Shown: positions 1 to 13,104, counted from the stretch's first letter. The stretch is 64,000 bases of DNA from Sporobolomyces roseus (GCA_016617785.1 JADILM010000001.1:1550001-1614000), one strand, 5' to 3'. Translations and numbers: made by a program. The notes: generated by a model from the letters alone, not told the origin.

Positions 1-23
1 CATCAAATCTGACTCTTTCCTCC

Positions 24-144
24 GGGGATGTAGCTCATCGGTAGAGCGCTCGCTTAGCACTTGTTCACTCTCACCGGCCTTAACAAGCTACAGATCAATA
101 CAGTCGAATGCGAGAGGCAGTGGGTTCAATTCCCATCTTCTCCA
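24..144 (+). tRNA. tRNA-Ala (AGC) with anticodon-loop intron
   Basis: Cloverleaf seen directly. The 5' acceptor strand GGGGATG (24-30) pairs with CTTCTCC (137-143) apart from one T-T mismatch and a G-T pair, followed by discriminator A144. The D arm is intact. The anticodon stem CTCGC/GCGAG encloses anticodon AGC at 56-58. The T loop TTCAATT sits on a GTGGG/CCCAT stem. A 49-nt intron (60-108) lies one base 3' of the anticodon, the canonical nuclear tRNA intron position. CCA is not encoded. It decodes GCU/GCC alanine codons after A34-to-inosine editing (known of the family). Confidence 0.93.
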
Positions 145-498
145 GATTCTCTTTTTGCCCTTCTACTGTGGTTCAGAGGCTTTCTTCGACCCTCGTAGCC
201 GGCATCGTACGTAGGACCGTCGACCTTTTTCGCACTTTCGACGAATCTGCCAATGTGTCCAGTGTTTCCCGCGAGAGACAGATCGTGTACATGAGGCTGA
301 CCGACGCGCTAGGACAGTGCAGCTAGTTAAGCTTCACCTCTCTCATGATTCGGGTCCTGAAGCGTTACTTTTCGATTCCCGGATATAGAAAATTGCAATG
401 CTCTCTGTCCACTGCAGAACGTCTCTCATCATCGCGTCTCATGTAAAAGGTGCTTCAATACACAAACGAGATGAACAGGATGGCGGGAAGATCCGGAT
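145..498. other. Intergenic, tRNA to unresolved gene
   Basis: About 350 nt between the tRNA and the 3' end of the unresolved minus-strand gene. Reading frames here are short and look non-coding. No long T tract suitable as a Pol III terminator stands out directly after the tRNA; only short T runs follow it. Confidence 0.4.
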
Positions 499-1353
499 CT
501 ATCCGGGTATAGGAGTGTACAAACGACGACAAGTTTGACACATGAGTGGAGAGCTCGGTGAAGAAGAATCTGCGCAAGTACAGCCAAGAGTGAGATCAAT
601 ACTCGAATCGCTAAATAAACAGGAAAGAAAGAGAAAGAGCGCACCTCGAGAAGTAGGAGGAAAGAAATCGAATTCGTTCAAATCGGAAGTTCCAGGAGTG
701 CTCGGGGTGAGAGGTGGAAAGTAACTGTTCGAAGCACACTCCTGATTGTACATACTCGAGTCGAACCCGACAGGCTTGAATTCGTCTTCGAGGTATATTC
801 GTCGTGCGGTGTCGAAAACGGGTTCTTCGAGAGATTCGATATCTTTGAAAGCGACACGAGCTACTGGCCTCGGCTGAAGTAGAGAGGTGGATCAGAAGAG
901 AGCTGGAGAGCAAGAAAGGAGGGAGATGTCTAGCTCACAGCGATGTAGAATGACCCCCATTGACTGAACTTTCGCAATAGCTTTCGAGCTTCGCCGCTCT
1001 CGAGCTCTTCGAAAGCTCGTGTTCTCGTCCTGGTGTCTTTGAAGACAAAGCTACTGTTCTCGTGCGCAAAGAACTCAGCGGTGAGCACGAGAGGGAAGAA
1101 GAGGAAAAGAAACGAACACTGAATCCGACCGATCTCGCACCAAAACTCCAGCGCCTATCGCTCGAGCAACAGGCACGAAGTCCTTCGATTGTTCGAGAGG
1201 GACTGATCTTGTCAGCAAATCCCTTCGGGGTTGATGTTTGCAGTGGAAACCCACTTTCAACGACGACTGAAGTTTGACTCCGACTACAGTGATCACTCCC
1301 GCTTCTCGAAGCTGTAAATTGGTAAGCCGTTTTGGAGGGTTCGCTTCCGTCAT
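499..1353 (-). CDS. Unrecognised multi-exon protein, model incomplete
   Basis: Coding-like minus-strand segments lie in order. A start ATG at 1353 begins MTEANPPKRL. An exon near 1040-945 has an acceptor CAG and reads about 33 residues ending SQWGSFYIA, then GTGAGC. A third exon (~885-650) contains FKDIESLEEP and a proline-rich PPLTPSTPG stretch. The junction between exons 2 and 3 keeps frame; the one between exons 1 and 2 does not close cleanly with any strong donor I found. I do not recognise a domain. The C-terminus is either unspliced, or spliced at GTGCGC to an exon ending at 499. The nearest neighbour upstream is SSO1 on the same strand. Confidence 0.4.
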
Positions 1354-2186
1354 CGAGGTCTTCGAAAGTTGTGGGCTGAAGAGTTGTGCGAAGGAAGGTT
1401 GAGGAAGGTGGAAAAAGAGAGAGAAGAGCGAGGGAAAAAAGCTGGCGTGGTTCGAGCCCGAGGCTTCAGGCGATAGCACTAGAGTGAGTGAAGTTAGAAT
1501 GGAGTATAAGAGGAGAAGGGAAGAAAGGGGAGAGCAGAGAGCGGCTCAGCGAGAATTTCGAAATCAAAAGTCAACTTTTTCGATGTTCGCTCTTTCCCAC
1601 TTTCTCCTTTTACCATCGAGTACGGTAAGTCGCAAACAACCGTACAAACCGATAGATCATTCGATTGGTATAAAGTCGAAGAGTAACAATTTCAATTAGC
1701 CAAGTCAAGAACAGCCTAGGAACGATCAACGGGGTGGGGAAGGGGGTAAAGAACAGGGCAGTACGTGCAAAATAAGCCGTGATGTCGAGCGTGTAGAGAA
1801 GGAGTAAAAGGCGAGTAAGGTTATATAGTAGGCACAAAGAGAGGGAGAGACGAATTATCGAGGAGAAGGAGGGAAGACGAGGAGGATGAAAAGTCTATAG
1901 ATGGCTTAGATCTTGTGAGAGAGGGAGAGAGGTGAGAAGTCGGACAACGAGAGTGGGTAAAGTTGGGGTACTGGAGAGAAGGCGAGAGTTAAGCGAGAGA
2001 GAGAGAGATGAGGAGAGTCGTCGATCTAAAGCGAGTCGGAGTCGTCGATTTAAGCGAGTCGGAGTCGTGCGGGGTTGTTGTTGTTGTCGTTGCGTGCTTT
2101 CTGTTAGTGTGTAAGGATTTTATAATGATTGTAGTGATGTCGAAAGAGTCGAAGAGTGGGAGGGAGAGAAATGCAATGGGGCTTGA
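1354..2186. other. Intergenic, purine-rich, upstream of the unresolved gene
   Basis: About 830 nt, strongly purine-biased on the plus strand (GAGA/GGAG runs, e.g. 1484-1560 and 1850-2010), so the minus strand is CT-rich as is common for fungal promoters and 3' UTRs. It should hold the 3' UTR of SSO1 and the promoter of the minus-strand gene starting at 1353. No convincing exon was found. Confidence 0.4.
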
Positions 2187-3990
2187 TTAGTTTTTCTTCT
2201 ATTGACAGTGAAGAAGAGTGAGAGGAAGGGGCATGGTCAAGTCAGTCTCCTTCGCTTTAGGTCTCGAGCGCGCAAGGGGGACCTTCGATAGAATTAAAGG
2301 CAGGAGAGAGACCGAGGGAGGTGACGGAGAGAAGAAGAGAGCGGAAAACTTACGAGACCGTAGTAGACACCGATAACAACAGCGATAATGACAATGATAA
2401 GGATGATGAAGAAACAGATCCAACGCTTTCGGCGAGCGGCACGAGCAGATTTGACCGCTTTCTTCGTTTGATCAAGACTGCGAATCAAACACGAAGATCC
2501 ATGTCAGCCTCTCGTCCTCGAGACGATATGGATACAGGCTTTGGACGCACCCTTGTTCGACATCGGTGTTGACTTGAGCAGCTTGAGTTTCAATCATCTT
2601 GACGCTCTCATCTTGTTCCAGCACGAGAGTAGCCATCTAATCGGAACGAAGGTGCCACCTTTTGTCAGTTTGAAGATTTCGCAGCGACATAGTGGAAGAG
2701 AAGCTTACATCCTGCATCATTTGAGCGAGTTGAGTGATAGTCTCCTCAATCTTTCGCAGATCTTGGTTTCTGCTCTGAACTTCAGCAAACGCCGCACGAG
2801 CTCCGGATGCTCGAGATTGCATCAACTAGATCGACTCGTAGCTGTCAGCTCATGGTAAAGAGCGATTCATGAGACAAGACGAGAGACATACAGCTTGCGA
2901 GAAGATTTGAGCTCCACCTTGAGAATCATCGTAAGCAGCTCGGATCTCTTCTTGAGTAGCATCGGGCTTGACTGTGAAGAAGGATGAAGAATACATGGTG
3001 AGCAAGTGAACTCGAGATGCGTTTCTAAACCTGAACTCACCAATCTTGATCTGTCGCTCCATTCGCTGTCTGTACTTGTCCCTACTCCTCTTCTCGACCA
3101 AGTTGTACTCCTCCAAAGCCCTCTTGAAAGAATTTTGCAAGTTTGCAATCTGCAACTTTCTCGTATTGAAATTCGGGTCTCCCTGAACCGATCGTTTGTT
3201 CTGATCATTGAGTTTCGTGATTCGGTTTCGGATCGAGTTTGTCAATCCAGAAGTCGAGTTGGTGAGTTGAGTGAGTTGGGCGGCGGTTTGCGCTTGAAGT
3301 TGATCGTCTCCGGTAGAAGCTAATCGACGGGAATGTAAATCGGAAACGTTGGTAATGTTGCCTTGAAGTTGCTTGATCTCGTCTTGAATACTCTCGACCT
3401 AGATCGAATGAGGGAAAACAAACAGATCAGCACAGCCTCGAGAATTCGGAAAAAGAGGAACGACAAAAACTGACCTCGGCAAAGAAAGGACTCAAATCTC
3501 CTCCTGGTTGAGGTACTCCCGAAGTGTTCATGGGTTGCATTTGATAGTTTCCATTCGCTGAACCGACAGGAGGAGGTGCGTAAGGGTCTTGTTGTTGAGG
3601 GGCGTATGCGTTTGAAGGTTGAGCGTATTGAGGTTGAGAGTATTGTTGCCTGAGGAAACGCACTCTTTTTCGTTAACAGCTCTTCCTGAAGTGAAAGTCA
3701 AGGAACGTACGAGTATCCTCCACCACCGTATCCACCTTGTGCTTGTCCGTACTGAGGTTGAGGCATTTGTTGCTGAGGTTGACCGTACGCCGGTTGTTGT
3801 AATTGATCACTCCATTGTTGTTGAGTTGGCTGCTGCTGGTAACCTTGCTGTTGGTTCTATTGTCCCGCTCAAAAGAAGCATCGATCAGTTTTATTGTGAT
3901 GATATGCGGATTCTAAAACACGCGCCCTTGCCTGGAGCTTGGAGTGGAGAGGAGACTTACGCGAGCTTCACGAAGACGATCACGAGACAT
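2187..3990 (-). CDS. SSO1: Plasma-membrane t-SNARE syntaxin (Sso1/2-like)
   Basis: Qa-SNARE that pairs with SNAP-25- and synaptobrevin-type SNAREs to fuse secretory vesicles with the plasma membrane (known of the family). Nine exons read MSRDRLREAR (3961-3990), a Q/P/Y-rich stretch, an Habc-type helical region (exon 3041-3398), the SNARE motif (2354-2971, with VLEQDESVKMIETQ), basic KSARAARRKR, and a C-terminal membrane anchor of I/V residues. The Q/P/G-rich N-terminus is longer than in yeast Sso1. The last exon is uncertain: the best closing model uses a 155-nt intron to 2187-2198, ending KKN-stop (375 aa, in frame); an alternative ends near 2239. Divergent from IML1 across ~235 nt. Confidence 0.9.
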
Positions 3991-4224
3991 ATTGCGCTAG
4001 TATTGAGTGATTGAAGGGTTGTTAAAGGAGCGTAAAGTCGTTGGGAGAGAGAGAGATGAAACGAGGGTCCGAAATTGGAAAGGGCGAGGCAAGGTAATTC
4101 AAACTGGGTCTGGCTGACTACTTTCTGAATTCGTTGTGAGGTTATCCGGGTGAGCGACTAGTGGGTTATAGATACTGTCGGAAAGGAGGAGTGAGAGGGG
4201 AGAGGAGAGGAAGAGGTTTGCTGC
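3991..4224. promoter_or_regulatory. Divergent promoter region SSO1 / IML1
   Basis: About 235 nt between divergent start codons. No clear TATA box or named operator is visible. The plus strand becomes GA-rich just before the IML1 start (4176-4215). Confidence 0.4.
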
Positions 4225-7200
4225 ATGAAGTTGATTGAGTACGAGTTGTCATCCTTACTTCTCACCACCTCGATTCAAGAACGAGCTAGGATGGCTCAAG
4301 TACTAGAGCTACATATCGATACATCCGCAACTACCGACATTCAAATCAATCCAGCAAGCTACCCTCCCAACTCGTTCCCTGGAGATTTCATCGCTATCAG
4401 ACCTTACCTCGATCCATCAAGCAAAGGCAAGGACAAGGATTCACCTCTGTTGTACAAAGTACCTCATGCATCAGATGACGAGACTCAAACGGGAGAAGCC
4501 AAGCTCGGAGGAATTGCTGCTGGAGGTGGGGTCGGAATCGCAAGAAGGAGAAACGCTGCTGCTGCGACTGTATCTCCTAGTCTAGCAGCTGCATTCGGTT
4601 GGGTCAAGAATAGGATACAAGTCCAATTGACACTCGTGAGTTTGGATCTGGCGTTTTGGTTGAACTTTACACTGATTTCGTTTTGTCTCTCGCAGATCAC
4701 TTCCCCTCCTCCCCCTTCAATGTGTGCATCACATGTAGAACTCTACTTCAACAATCTCTACCTCTCTCGGCCAGACGCATTCGTCCTCTCTCTCTCCCTC
4801 AGCGACAAAGTCCTCTACTCGAATCAGCGAATCCTTCTCCCCGGTTCTGGCGCTCGACTCCGAGTCGGCGATATGTGGTCCTCGACTTCTCAGATGACTT
4901 CTTCACGACGTAGACGAGGCTCAAGATCTGCTGCAGCCGACGAGGACGTCCAGTCGACTTCTCACAACCTCGATTCGGCCTACGTAACGGATTCGACCAA
5001 ACTCATCTTCAGATCCGAATCGTCTCGAAGTTACATCTTCATCGAAGTCTCGCAAGAGATGTGGCAGTTTGAGGAAGACGGTGGGATGCTCGTCGAAAAG
5101 TGCGAGATGTTCCTGGAAGAAGTCTTCGCTCATTACAGTGGGAAAATGACGAAGGAGGCGGAAGATAAACGGTCAAAGGGGATACCAACGAGTCATGTGG
5201 TCAGCGTCATACTGTATGGAAGAGTCATCTATGACGATCAGGAGGATGCAGAGGAGGAAAGAGCTCCGCTGAGTCAAGCTTCAGACGGAACTTTTTATCG
5301 AGATTTCTTCAAAGTGAGCTTTGAGTCTACTTCGTTCGTGCTCAGGTACTCATGAGACTGTATACAGGTCATCCTCGATCTGAAGCCTTCACCTTCCTCC
5401 GCCGTCATTCAAACTGTCGCCGCTGAACTTCGACGCTGGCAAGAACTCGTCCTCCTCCGCACTCGAGCTGACGGAACCGAGAAGCTCTCTGGACGACTCG
5501 CCTGCGCGCACGAATCGCCGGTACTCGAAGCGACGAACCTCGCGCTCAACTCGTTCGAAGAACACTGGATCGATCGAGACCTGCATCGAACAGGACTCGA
5601 AGTCGTCGTTTTGACTGCCGGTTCTTCGTTCTACCAAGTTGACAAGGCCTTACTGAGGTTGACGACAGAGCGGATGTTGTATCATGGGATTGGACTAGAT
5701 TTGATCAGTCTTAGCAAAATGCCTCTTCATTCGGTGCCACTCTTCCAATTCTCAAGCCCAGATCCAGCTGCTGCAGATTCAATCCAACCTGAAGAATGGG
5801 ACAATCTCACAGCGTTGGATAACGTGAGCGTAGCTGGTCAGGATGAGGGAATCAGTGGGAACGGGACTGGGCAACGCAAGCCGGCAAACGGAGGAGGAGG
5901 ACCGATCCCACCGAATTCTTCGAAACTTGATTCACTCTTCTCGGTTCACGCAGCTTCTTCTCTACACTCAGCCAACTCTCCTGCCGCTCGATCTTCCCTC
6001 TCTTCTCGACATCCGCAGCTTCGACATCGACCATCGATGTCTTCTCTTCGCGATGTCGATCGTGCTCCTCCTTCCTCACCGCTTCGAGAGAGTCATCATC
6101 CCCTTTCTGTCCAACAACAACGTGCCCTACCTTCCACTCCTCAGTCGATATTGAAACCAGTCTCGATCTACACCTCATCAGGAGTCGGAACGATAGCTCG
6201 AGGAGTCGCAGTGCCAGACGATCAACGAGATCCACTCTACTACGATCCGCTTCCGACTCTCAAGTCTCACGTCGCTCAGCACTCTCGCGCACCATCAGCT
6301 TCGACCGCACCATTCCCCGCCTCTTCGACTCACGCCTCGATGATTCCTTCCTCTCCCACTCCCCTTCCCCTCGAACCTCCAACTCAACTCCCAAACTCCC
6401 TCTACTACTCTGAACCCCTCTTCGTCTTCCCTCATTTCTTCGGCACGCAACCGGACAAACCTCATCGAGTCGATCGATTCATGCCTCGAGCGAGATGTTA
6501 CGAACTATTCTCCCAAGGTCTAGGCGAACGAATTTCAATCGCCCTCCCTCTGCTCAAACACGACTCCGCTTTCGCAAGTATCACCACGAACGAGAATGAG
6601 GATGAAGAAGGTCGAGGTTACTTGGATGAGATGGAGAAGAAATTGAAAAGGAGGGAAATGTTTGATGCTGCTGCTTTGGGAGTTCAGGATCTCGATACAG
6701 CATGGGATGAAACGGCAGGAGCCAATGGAGGAGGTATCATAATTGGCCGGAAGGGAAACTGGGGAGTTGGGAGACAGGTGGGAAGCGGAGGAGAATTGGG
6801 AGGAGGGAGAGATAGTGGAGTGAGCGAAGGGGTTAGTACTGGTGGAAGCTATGGAGGGACAACGAGTGAGAGCGCAAGTGCGAGTGCTGGAGAACGGGTA
6901 GGGAACGAGGAGGACGAAAGTAGTCAAAGCAGTGCGGGCGAACAAAGTGACGATCCGAGGGGGAGTTCGAGGAGAGGAAATAGGAGTTTGATCAGAAAGG
7001 AAAGCGAGAGTGAGGGAGACGAGAATGGGTTCGGGATAGGAATGCCTTCAGTCATGGTCGCCGCTGCGAAAAGCGAAGCTCGTCAATCGCGACAACACCG
7101 CACCGGATCGGTTTCAACTACAGCTTCATCGAATCACGGCGAACCAGAACGAGGTCGACAGTCGTCGAGGAAAGGACCGACCCCTCACGAGAACCCTTTA

Positions 7201-10029
7201 CCTTCGAATGATTCGGGAGGAAGGAGTCGAACCCCGGTACCGAAAGTGAGGAGGCAGGAACGCAGCTCTTCGATAGCAGCCTCAGTTCGAACCGCAACGT
7301 CAATGAGAAGTCGAGGGGATGGAGGATCGAATCACGGCACTTTACACAATCTTTCGAATCGAAAAGCGTCGACTCCAGCTCTCATCGCTCGTCTCACAGG
7401 TGGACCACCGCCTCCTCGCTCAACCTCGTCGAACAATCCTTCTCCTGTTCTCGAGTCTTCCCCTCTTCCTACCATCACTTCACCGCCGAAACAGAATATC
7501 GCTCTTCCTCGACCAAGCTGGCTATCCCTCTTCAGCCGAACAAACTCTTCCTCCTCTGCAACAACGATCACGCCTGCGAATGTCGGCCCCCTCCCCTCGA
7601 CACCACAAGTTGCCGTAGCACGCGTCGACGTACAAGCCAACATCAACACAGAGGCAGGAACGTCGCCATCTAAATCGAATGCCACCGGATCACCAGTTCT
7701 CTCCGCAACTTCGATTTCCCAGCGACGTGGTTCAGCTTCAATAGAGCAGATCGAAGCAGAAGACGCCGTGGCGGCCTCGACATCCTCGAATCAGCAGCCT
7801 ACTCAACCCATCACGATCGGGTCGAGAGGAACCCCTTCACGAGCGAAAGAAGATGGTCGAGGAAAGCAGAACGAAGGAGGTCAAGCTACGAGTCTGAAGC
7901 GAGACAAGGCTGCCGCTCCGGGTCAGATCTCCGGATCCCTCAAGGCGTATGAACCGGGAGAAGCGATGAGAAAAGGGTTGGGCAAAGGAGGAGGTCGAAT
8001 CTCGGTCGCTGCTCGCTTCAACCCTTCGAAACCAGGCAAGAGAAGTGTAGGACTGGCAGATCAAGCGAGGAGATGGGCAGGAATCATGGTCATCGAAAGA
8101 AAGAACATGCGTCTGGGCGTGAAATGGAGGTGAGTCGACATGGTCTCTCTGTCTCCTTCTGCGACAAGTTCTGACTCAGTCTCACTCTTCGCAGATCCAT
8201 CACTCGAGGTGCTTGTCTACCTATCACTACCGACTATATCCCTTCGTCCGACGTTCTCTCGAGTCAATACTCCGAATATCGGTACGCTGTTCCGACCAAC
8301 TCGGTCACTTCCTCCTTCCTCCTTCGACCTGATCATCCGAAGCGATCTCACATCCTCACCCTCGTCACCGAACTCATCTGTCAACGACTCTCTCATGGCT
8401 TCCAGATCTTCACTCCGACTGCATCGAAAAGCAAGCCCGATTCCTCGAAAACTCTGCCAGACATCCTTCAAGAGATTCAGAACGGAGAAGTCACACCGGT
8501 CTACCTTTCCCTCTCGAATCAAATTCATCGCATCTGGTACGATCGCCGCAGTCAATCAGTCTTTGTCAAGATCCTCCGTCGACGTCGAACTTGGGCGAAA
8601 CCTGAATACAACTATCAACCTTTGATTTGGACGCAAGGCGCAGACAGAGCCGATGTTACACCTCTCTCGTGCCCTTACCCAGCAATGGTCGATCCAGTCG
8701 AATGGCAACACGCAGATCGACTCGTCGCAGGTGCAGAAAGTCACGAATCGAATCATGCTGTGCGATATCGAAGTACTCGACTTGTCTTATTCCCAGCACT
8801 CAAGATACCTGATCGAGACTACATCGTCGGACGAACGAAAGCGCTACAAGTCGAGGAAGGGGAAGAAGTGACGGATCAGATGATTCAGGAGCAAGGTTTC
8901 TACACTCTTCTCGATTTGATCGAGAATGCTAGGTGGACTCCTGCAGGAATGGAGAAAGCACCTATCTCGGTTCATCAGTGAGTCCCTTGTGTCCTCTCTG
9001 CGATCAACCCTTAGCTCATGTTTCGCTTGTAGGACAACTCTCGACGCTCCGAATTGGGCAGCGTCGATCGCTCGTGCAAGTGGCAGTCAGCCTTCGTCGA
9101 CGTCAAACTCTCCCGCTATCGCGCCCGCGCACCCAGTCATTGCTCGAGCTGGATGGCTTTCTCGCATGCAGTCGAAAACAGGTCGAGAAGAGACCGCACC
9201 CTCGACACCTTCTAACGAACGAGACCTCGACTTTCATCCGATCACGCCTAATCCTCCAGCTCTCACCCTTCCCGAATCGATCACGAGTTCCTTCAAGACC
9301 GCTCCCGAGACTTCGAAGAGACCCGTCGTCAAAATGACTCACGCTGTCATTCTCGACTTGGACCCTAGTAGACGTTCTGAACGTTCCGAACGAGTCGTCT
9401 GTCACCTCGATCGATCTCACAACGCTCAAGCTGCCTACCACATCGAGCTCGCTTGGCTAACGGCGTCTGGCAAAATCGTTGACAACGCTATTCAAGCATG
9501 GTCGAGGCAAATGGCGAGGTACGGTATCACTCTCATCGAAGTCTCAACTCGACCAGTCCTCGCTCGTCACAACCCTTTCCAGAAACCTACGATCATTCGA
9601 CCAGTTCTTCCTTTACCTTCTTCGGACGATGACGAAGACTGTCCAACTCAGCAGTGAGTCTTGACCACACTCTCTCTCATGATCGTTCTCTGACGATGGC
9701 TTCCTTTCTGCAGGGATTACCTCGCTTGCATCCTCGGTTCCCTTGATTTCTTCCTCGACCTCGGAGCCGATTCGACTTTCCCCGACGAACTAATCGCTCA
9801 ATACTCCTATCGTCGCAACCCAGTACTCCACTCACAATTCGTCCATCGATCTGGAGCCGGTCTCGTATCGATCTTGGCCGAAGAGGATGGACCTGGATTC
9901 GCCTACGTTCCGAATCGAATCTTCACCTCCCACCATCCCTCGATCGACGAGAATGCACCTGCAAGAAAGCTGAGAGAGTTGTGTAACGATGGAGAGCGAC
10001 TGAAGAAACTTTGGAGTAGCTTAGCATGA
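4225..10029 (+). CDS. IML1: Iml1/DEPDC5, SEACIT (GATOR1) subunit
   Basis: Vacuolar-membrane component of the complex that inhibits TORC1 through the Rag GTPases when amino acids are scarce (known of the family). Six exons (4225-4635, 4696-5313, 5368-8129, 8195-8977, 9033-9653, 9714-10029) close in frame to 1,836 aa; an in-frame ATG at 4291 (MAQVLELHID) may be the true start. Visible family signatures are an N-terminal part with NPASYPPNSFPGDFIAIRP, a central block with SLSNQIHRIWYD and RYRSTRLVLFP, and a C-terminal part matching the DEP/C-terminal region. Exon 3 holds a long disordered Ser/Gly/Pro insert (roughly residues 560-1000), a common elaboration in basidiomycetes. No defects seen. Confidence 0.92.
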
Positions 10030-10136
10030 GAAGGAATCGTACTGTTTGCAACACAACGGATCTCAACAGTTATCTTCTTATCACAATTTTCTCAAGCAAT
10101 GCACTAAGCCTAACCCTCCTCTCATTCTCCTCTGAC

Positions 10137-12643
10137 TCATTTCGTAATGAAGATCCTGTACACCTCTGGCTCCGTCTGTCCTTTCCCTTTCGGTGTAAGC
10201 GTGAACTCTGCCATGTTTAATCCCTTCTTCGGAATGAAAATGAAATCTTTCGGACTATCTTGACTTCTCCCTCCTTCATTCTTCTCGTTGTTCCTTGACA
10301 GAGCCGTATCTGGTCGTGAAGAAGTCGAGACGATAGGGTTGACGGGTAGACCTTCTTCCTCCTGTGCGAATTGATTCGCTCCATTCGTATTCGAGAGTGA
10401 GGACGAGGAGGGAAAGACGATGGATCCATCTCGACGCTGTCGGCGGTAGGAAGCGGTGAACTCGATTTGGGTCGTCGAAGGGGATACGGCGAGAGAGTGT
10501 TGACGGGATTGGAGGTTTGCGAGGACGATCGGTCGTGAAGCGGGAGTTGTGGAAACAGTGAATTCAGTCATCACTGTCAAAGATAAAAATCAGCGTTGCA
10601 ATCAAGGGGAATCAAGGAAAGCGAGACGGAACATACGAGGAACTTCACCGAGTGAAGGGATTTTGGCTAAGGGTTTCGGAGTGAAAGAAGCTGATGCGAG
10701 TCGAGGAGCATGATATGATGCGCCGTTTGTTGCAGGAAGAGGTTGAGTAGGACGTTGAGGGGAAAGTGATGCGGCGAGGGTAGCGAGGGAATCGAGAGCA
10801 TTGTTCGCACCTTGCGAAGGGAGAGTCGTCAATCCCGGACTCTCGAGACCCACCGATGCGAAAGGATTGTTGAAGGTTTGAAGTTGCGGTGAATCGAACC
10901 CGTTCTCGGCGAGACCCGAATAATCTCCTCCAGCATCTGAATCCTCTCCCGTTTCATAATCTCCTTGACTCATGTCGTCCTTTTCATCCTCATTTGGTTG
11001 AACTGACATTCCTCGATCCGGTTCTGATTGCGCGTTCTCGGCTTGAGCTCTTCGTTTCGCTGTGTTGTACTTGCGAGGTGGAGCGAAATTTGGTGGTTTC
11101 TCTCGCATGATATCGGCCAAATGACCCTACATCGTGCACTAGATCAGTATCTACTGCAAAGGGAGGATATGCGGAGGGCTTACAAGCATGATATTCGCAT
11201 CTTGCCAAATCACTGAATTCTCCTCATTGTAAAACATGGCGTTTCCAAAACAAGTTTCGACGTCTTGTCTCCATTGATCGACAGTTCTGTACCTCCTCTG
11301 ATTCGTCTTTGAGAAGATGTTGTCGAGGGAGATAGGGTTCTGTATGAATTGATAGTAATCTGCCCATTCTCGTTTGTCGGGGAGAACTCGGAACGCATCG
11401 GCATAGGTTCGACCACTATGTCAGATTCGAATCCCTTCAGTCAAGCTTATGATATCTGAGAGAAGCAACGAGACATACTGTGGATCCTTCTTGTGAACGA
11501 GCTGATCAAACTTCTTCAATAACCAAGGTTTGAGCGTCGGACCTCTCTTTCCACCTCCATTTCCTCCTGCCTGTACATAATCTCCATCGTCACCTCCACC
11601 AAAATCTCCGGGAGGAACGGTCGAAGATCCACGTCGAGCATTACGAGGAGCAAGTACTTCCTCTTCTTCTGGAGGAGGCGCTTCACCCGTCAGGAATGCG
11701 TAGTTCGCTCGTAGGTTTTTCTGGAATCGAAATAAGATTCATGAGCATGATAGAGATGTAGAGAGGAGAGGAGCGGAGAAGCGTACATGTAGCTTCTTTG
11801 CGTCTAGAAAAATTGAACTTTCTCTCGCGTTGAATCGCTTCGCATTGACAAAGATTTGGTTCATATCCGTCTTGGCATCGAGCAAGCAGTTGTAGGAGTC
11901 TGTTCATCCTTCACGCTTCAGCTAACTCGTACTGAGCGATGAACAGAGCAATGAACGAACGGCTATCTAGTTTCTCTTTGATCTGGCTAAAGCAAATCGG
12001 TTTCTTGATCTTGTCGTAGTAATGAGGGTACAGTTCTGGATCTGGTAGTTCGGAGAAAGCGTGGTAGAGGAATCGGTTTGGGCTGTAGCATCGAAAGTTG
12101 CGAAGAAAAATCAGCGATTCTCATTTCGGCACAAGACGACGAGTGATCTGGACTCAACTCGTTCGGATCCCGTTGAGCCATCAGCTTGTCATAGAGTATC
12201 ATCGCGGTCTGTCTGACTTGTTCAAACTCTTCTGGCGTCTTCGCTGGCAAGATTGCGGGATTCGGTGAACCTGCTCTTCGACCACCCTGTTACACGGTAC
12301 GAAGCTCACGTTAGCTCATTCTCCCGCACTTACGGAGGCTCTGGAGTGTTGTTGGAGGTCGAGAAGGGTTGTTCGGAGTTGGCAAAGAGGTGGGGAGTTT
12401 GCCAATGTTTCCTCTCCCTCTCCCTCGCATGTGAAGGCTCTCGAGCGCGACGGAGACAGCTAGTAGGCTCGCCTGAATGGATATCAAGAAGAAGAGACTC
12501 ACCTCCTCGTCTCCCTGACCTCTCTTCCTTTTCCTCGACTCAAGGATGTTACCTTCATCGACCTGTGACAGCCTCCTGCTCTTGTTACGCGAGCCTGGCT
12601 GCTCTATAGTGGTGTTACTAGGCGGTGGCGAGGCTTGCTCCAT
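10137..12643 (-). CDS. Tandem-bromodomain chromatin remodelling protein, RSC4-like
   Basis: Two bromodomains in tandem followed by a long tail, the layout of Rsc4 in the RSC nucleosome remodeller (inference from architecture; the domain reads acetyl-lysine on histones). Exon 1 (12503-12643) encodes a basic KSRR/RKRKRG segment. Bromodomain 1 spans exons at 12159-12286, 11961-12082, 11787-11899 and 11479-11720, with YPHYYDKIKKPICFSQIKEKL and NQIFVNAKRFN. Bromodomain 2 follows, with WADYYQFIQNPISLDNIF and CFGNAMFYNEENS; the asparagines in NAKRFN and NAMFYNEENS are placed like the acetyl-lysine-binding Asn. The C-terminal half is acidic and Ser/Thr-rich. It could instead be another double-bromodomain factor. 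The end lies ~110 nt from IML1 (tail to tail). Confidence 0.85.
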
Positions 12644-13104
12644 CTTTCGAAGTTGTTGAGGTGAGGAGCGATTCGGGATGATTGAGTAAGACGAGACAAA
12701 AGTCGTTCTCTGAATTTTCGCAGAGTCGCATTCGGTTTCTCTCCTTCGACTCGAGAGACGTCGAGGGATGGTGAAAAGGAAACAAGTCACATTATTGGAA
12801 TGAAGTACGGCAGTGGTTTCGAAAGGAAGCGGATAGTGAGAGAATGCGGTAGGAGGGAAGAGAGACCTAACGAAATGATTGAGAGTAGAGTAGGGTGTAG
12901 AGTAAGCGCTAGAGTAGGGTAGGGAAAAAAGGATGAGGGGTATCTAAAGAAAGCGAGAAGGGGAGTAATCAAGAAACCGGGAGGGGGAGCAGGGAGAATA
13001 TAAGGGAGGAAGAGGAGGGTAACGAAAAAGAGCGATAAAAAGGTAGGACGACTGGAATGGAAGTACACATGGAAATGCAACGGCAGGAAAGAGAGAGGCA
13101 AGAT
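12644..13104. other. Intergenic between RAS1 3' end and RSC4-like promoter
   Basis: About 460 nt with no supported exon. It contains the promoter of the RSC4-like gene and the RAS1 3' UTR. The plus strand is GA-rich with repeated TAGAGTAGGGT-like units around 12880-12925. Confidence 0.45.

Noticed and set aside
430..545. Cyclin-like segment (ELSTHVSNLSSFVHSYTRI) on the minus strand
   Set aside because: It resembles the start of a PHO80-type cyclin box, but the frame stops at once and no downstream cyclin helices were found; probably chance.
1430..1475. TTCGAGCC box resembling a tRNA T arm
   Set aside because: No matching T stem, acceptor stem or A box could be paired around it.
7332..7685. 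117-residue minus-strand frame
   Set aside because: Antisense to the disordered insert of IML1 and without independent signals.
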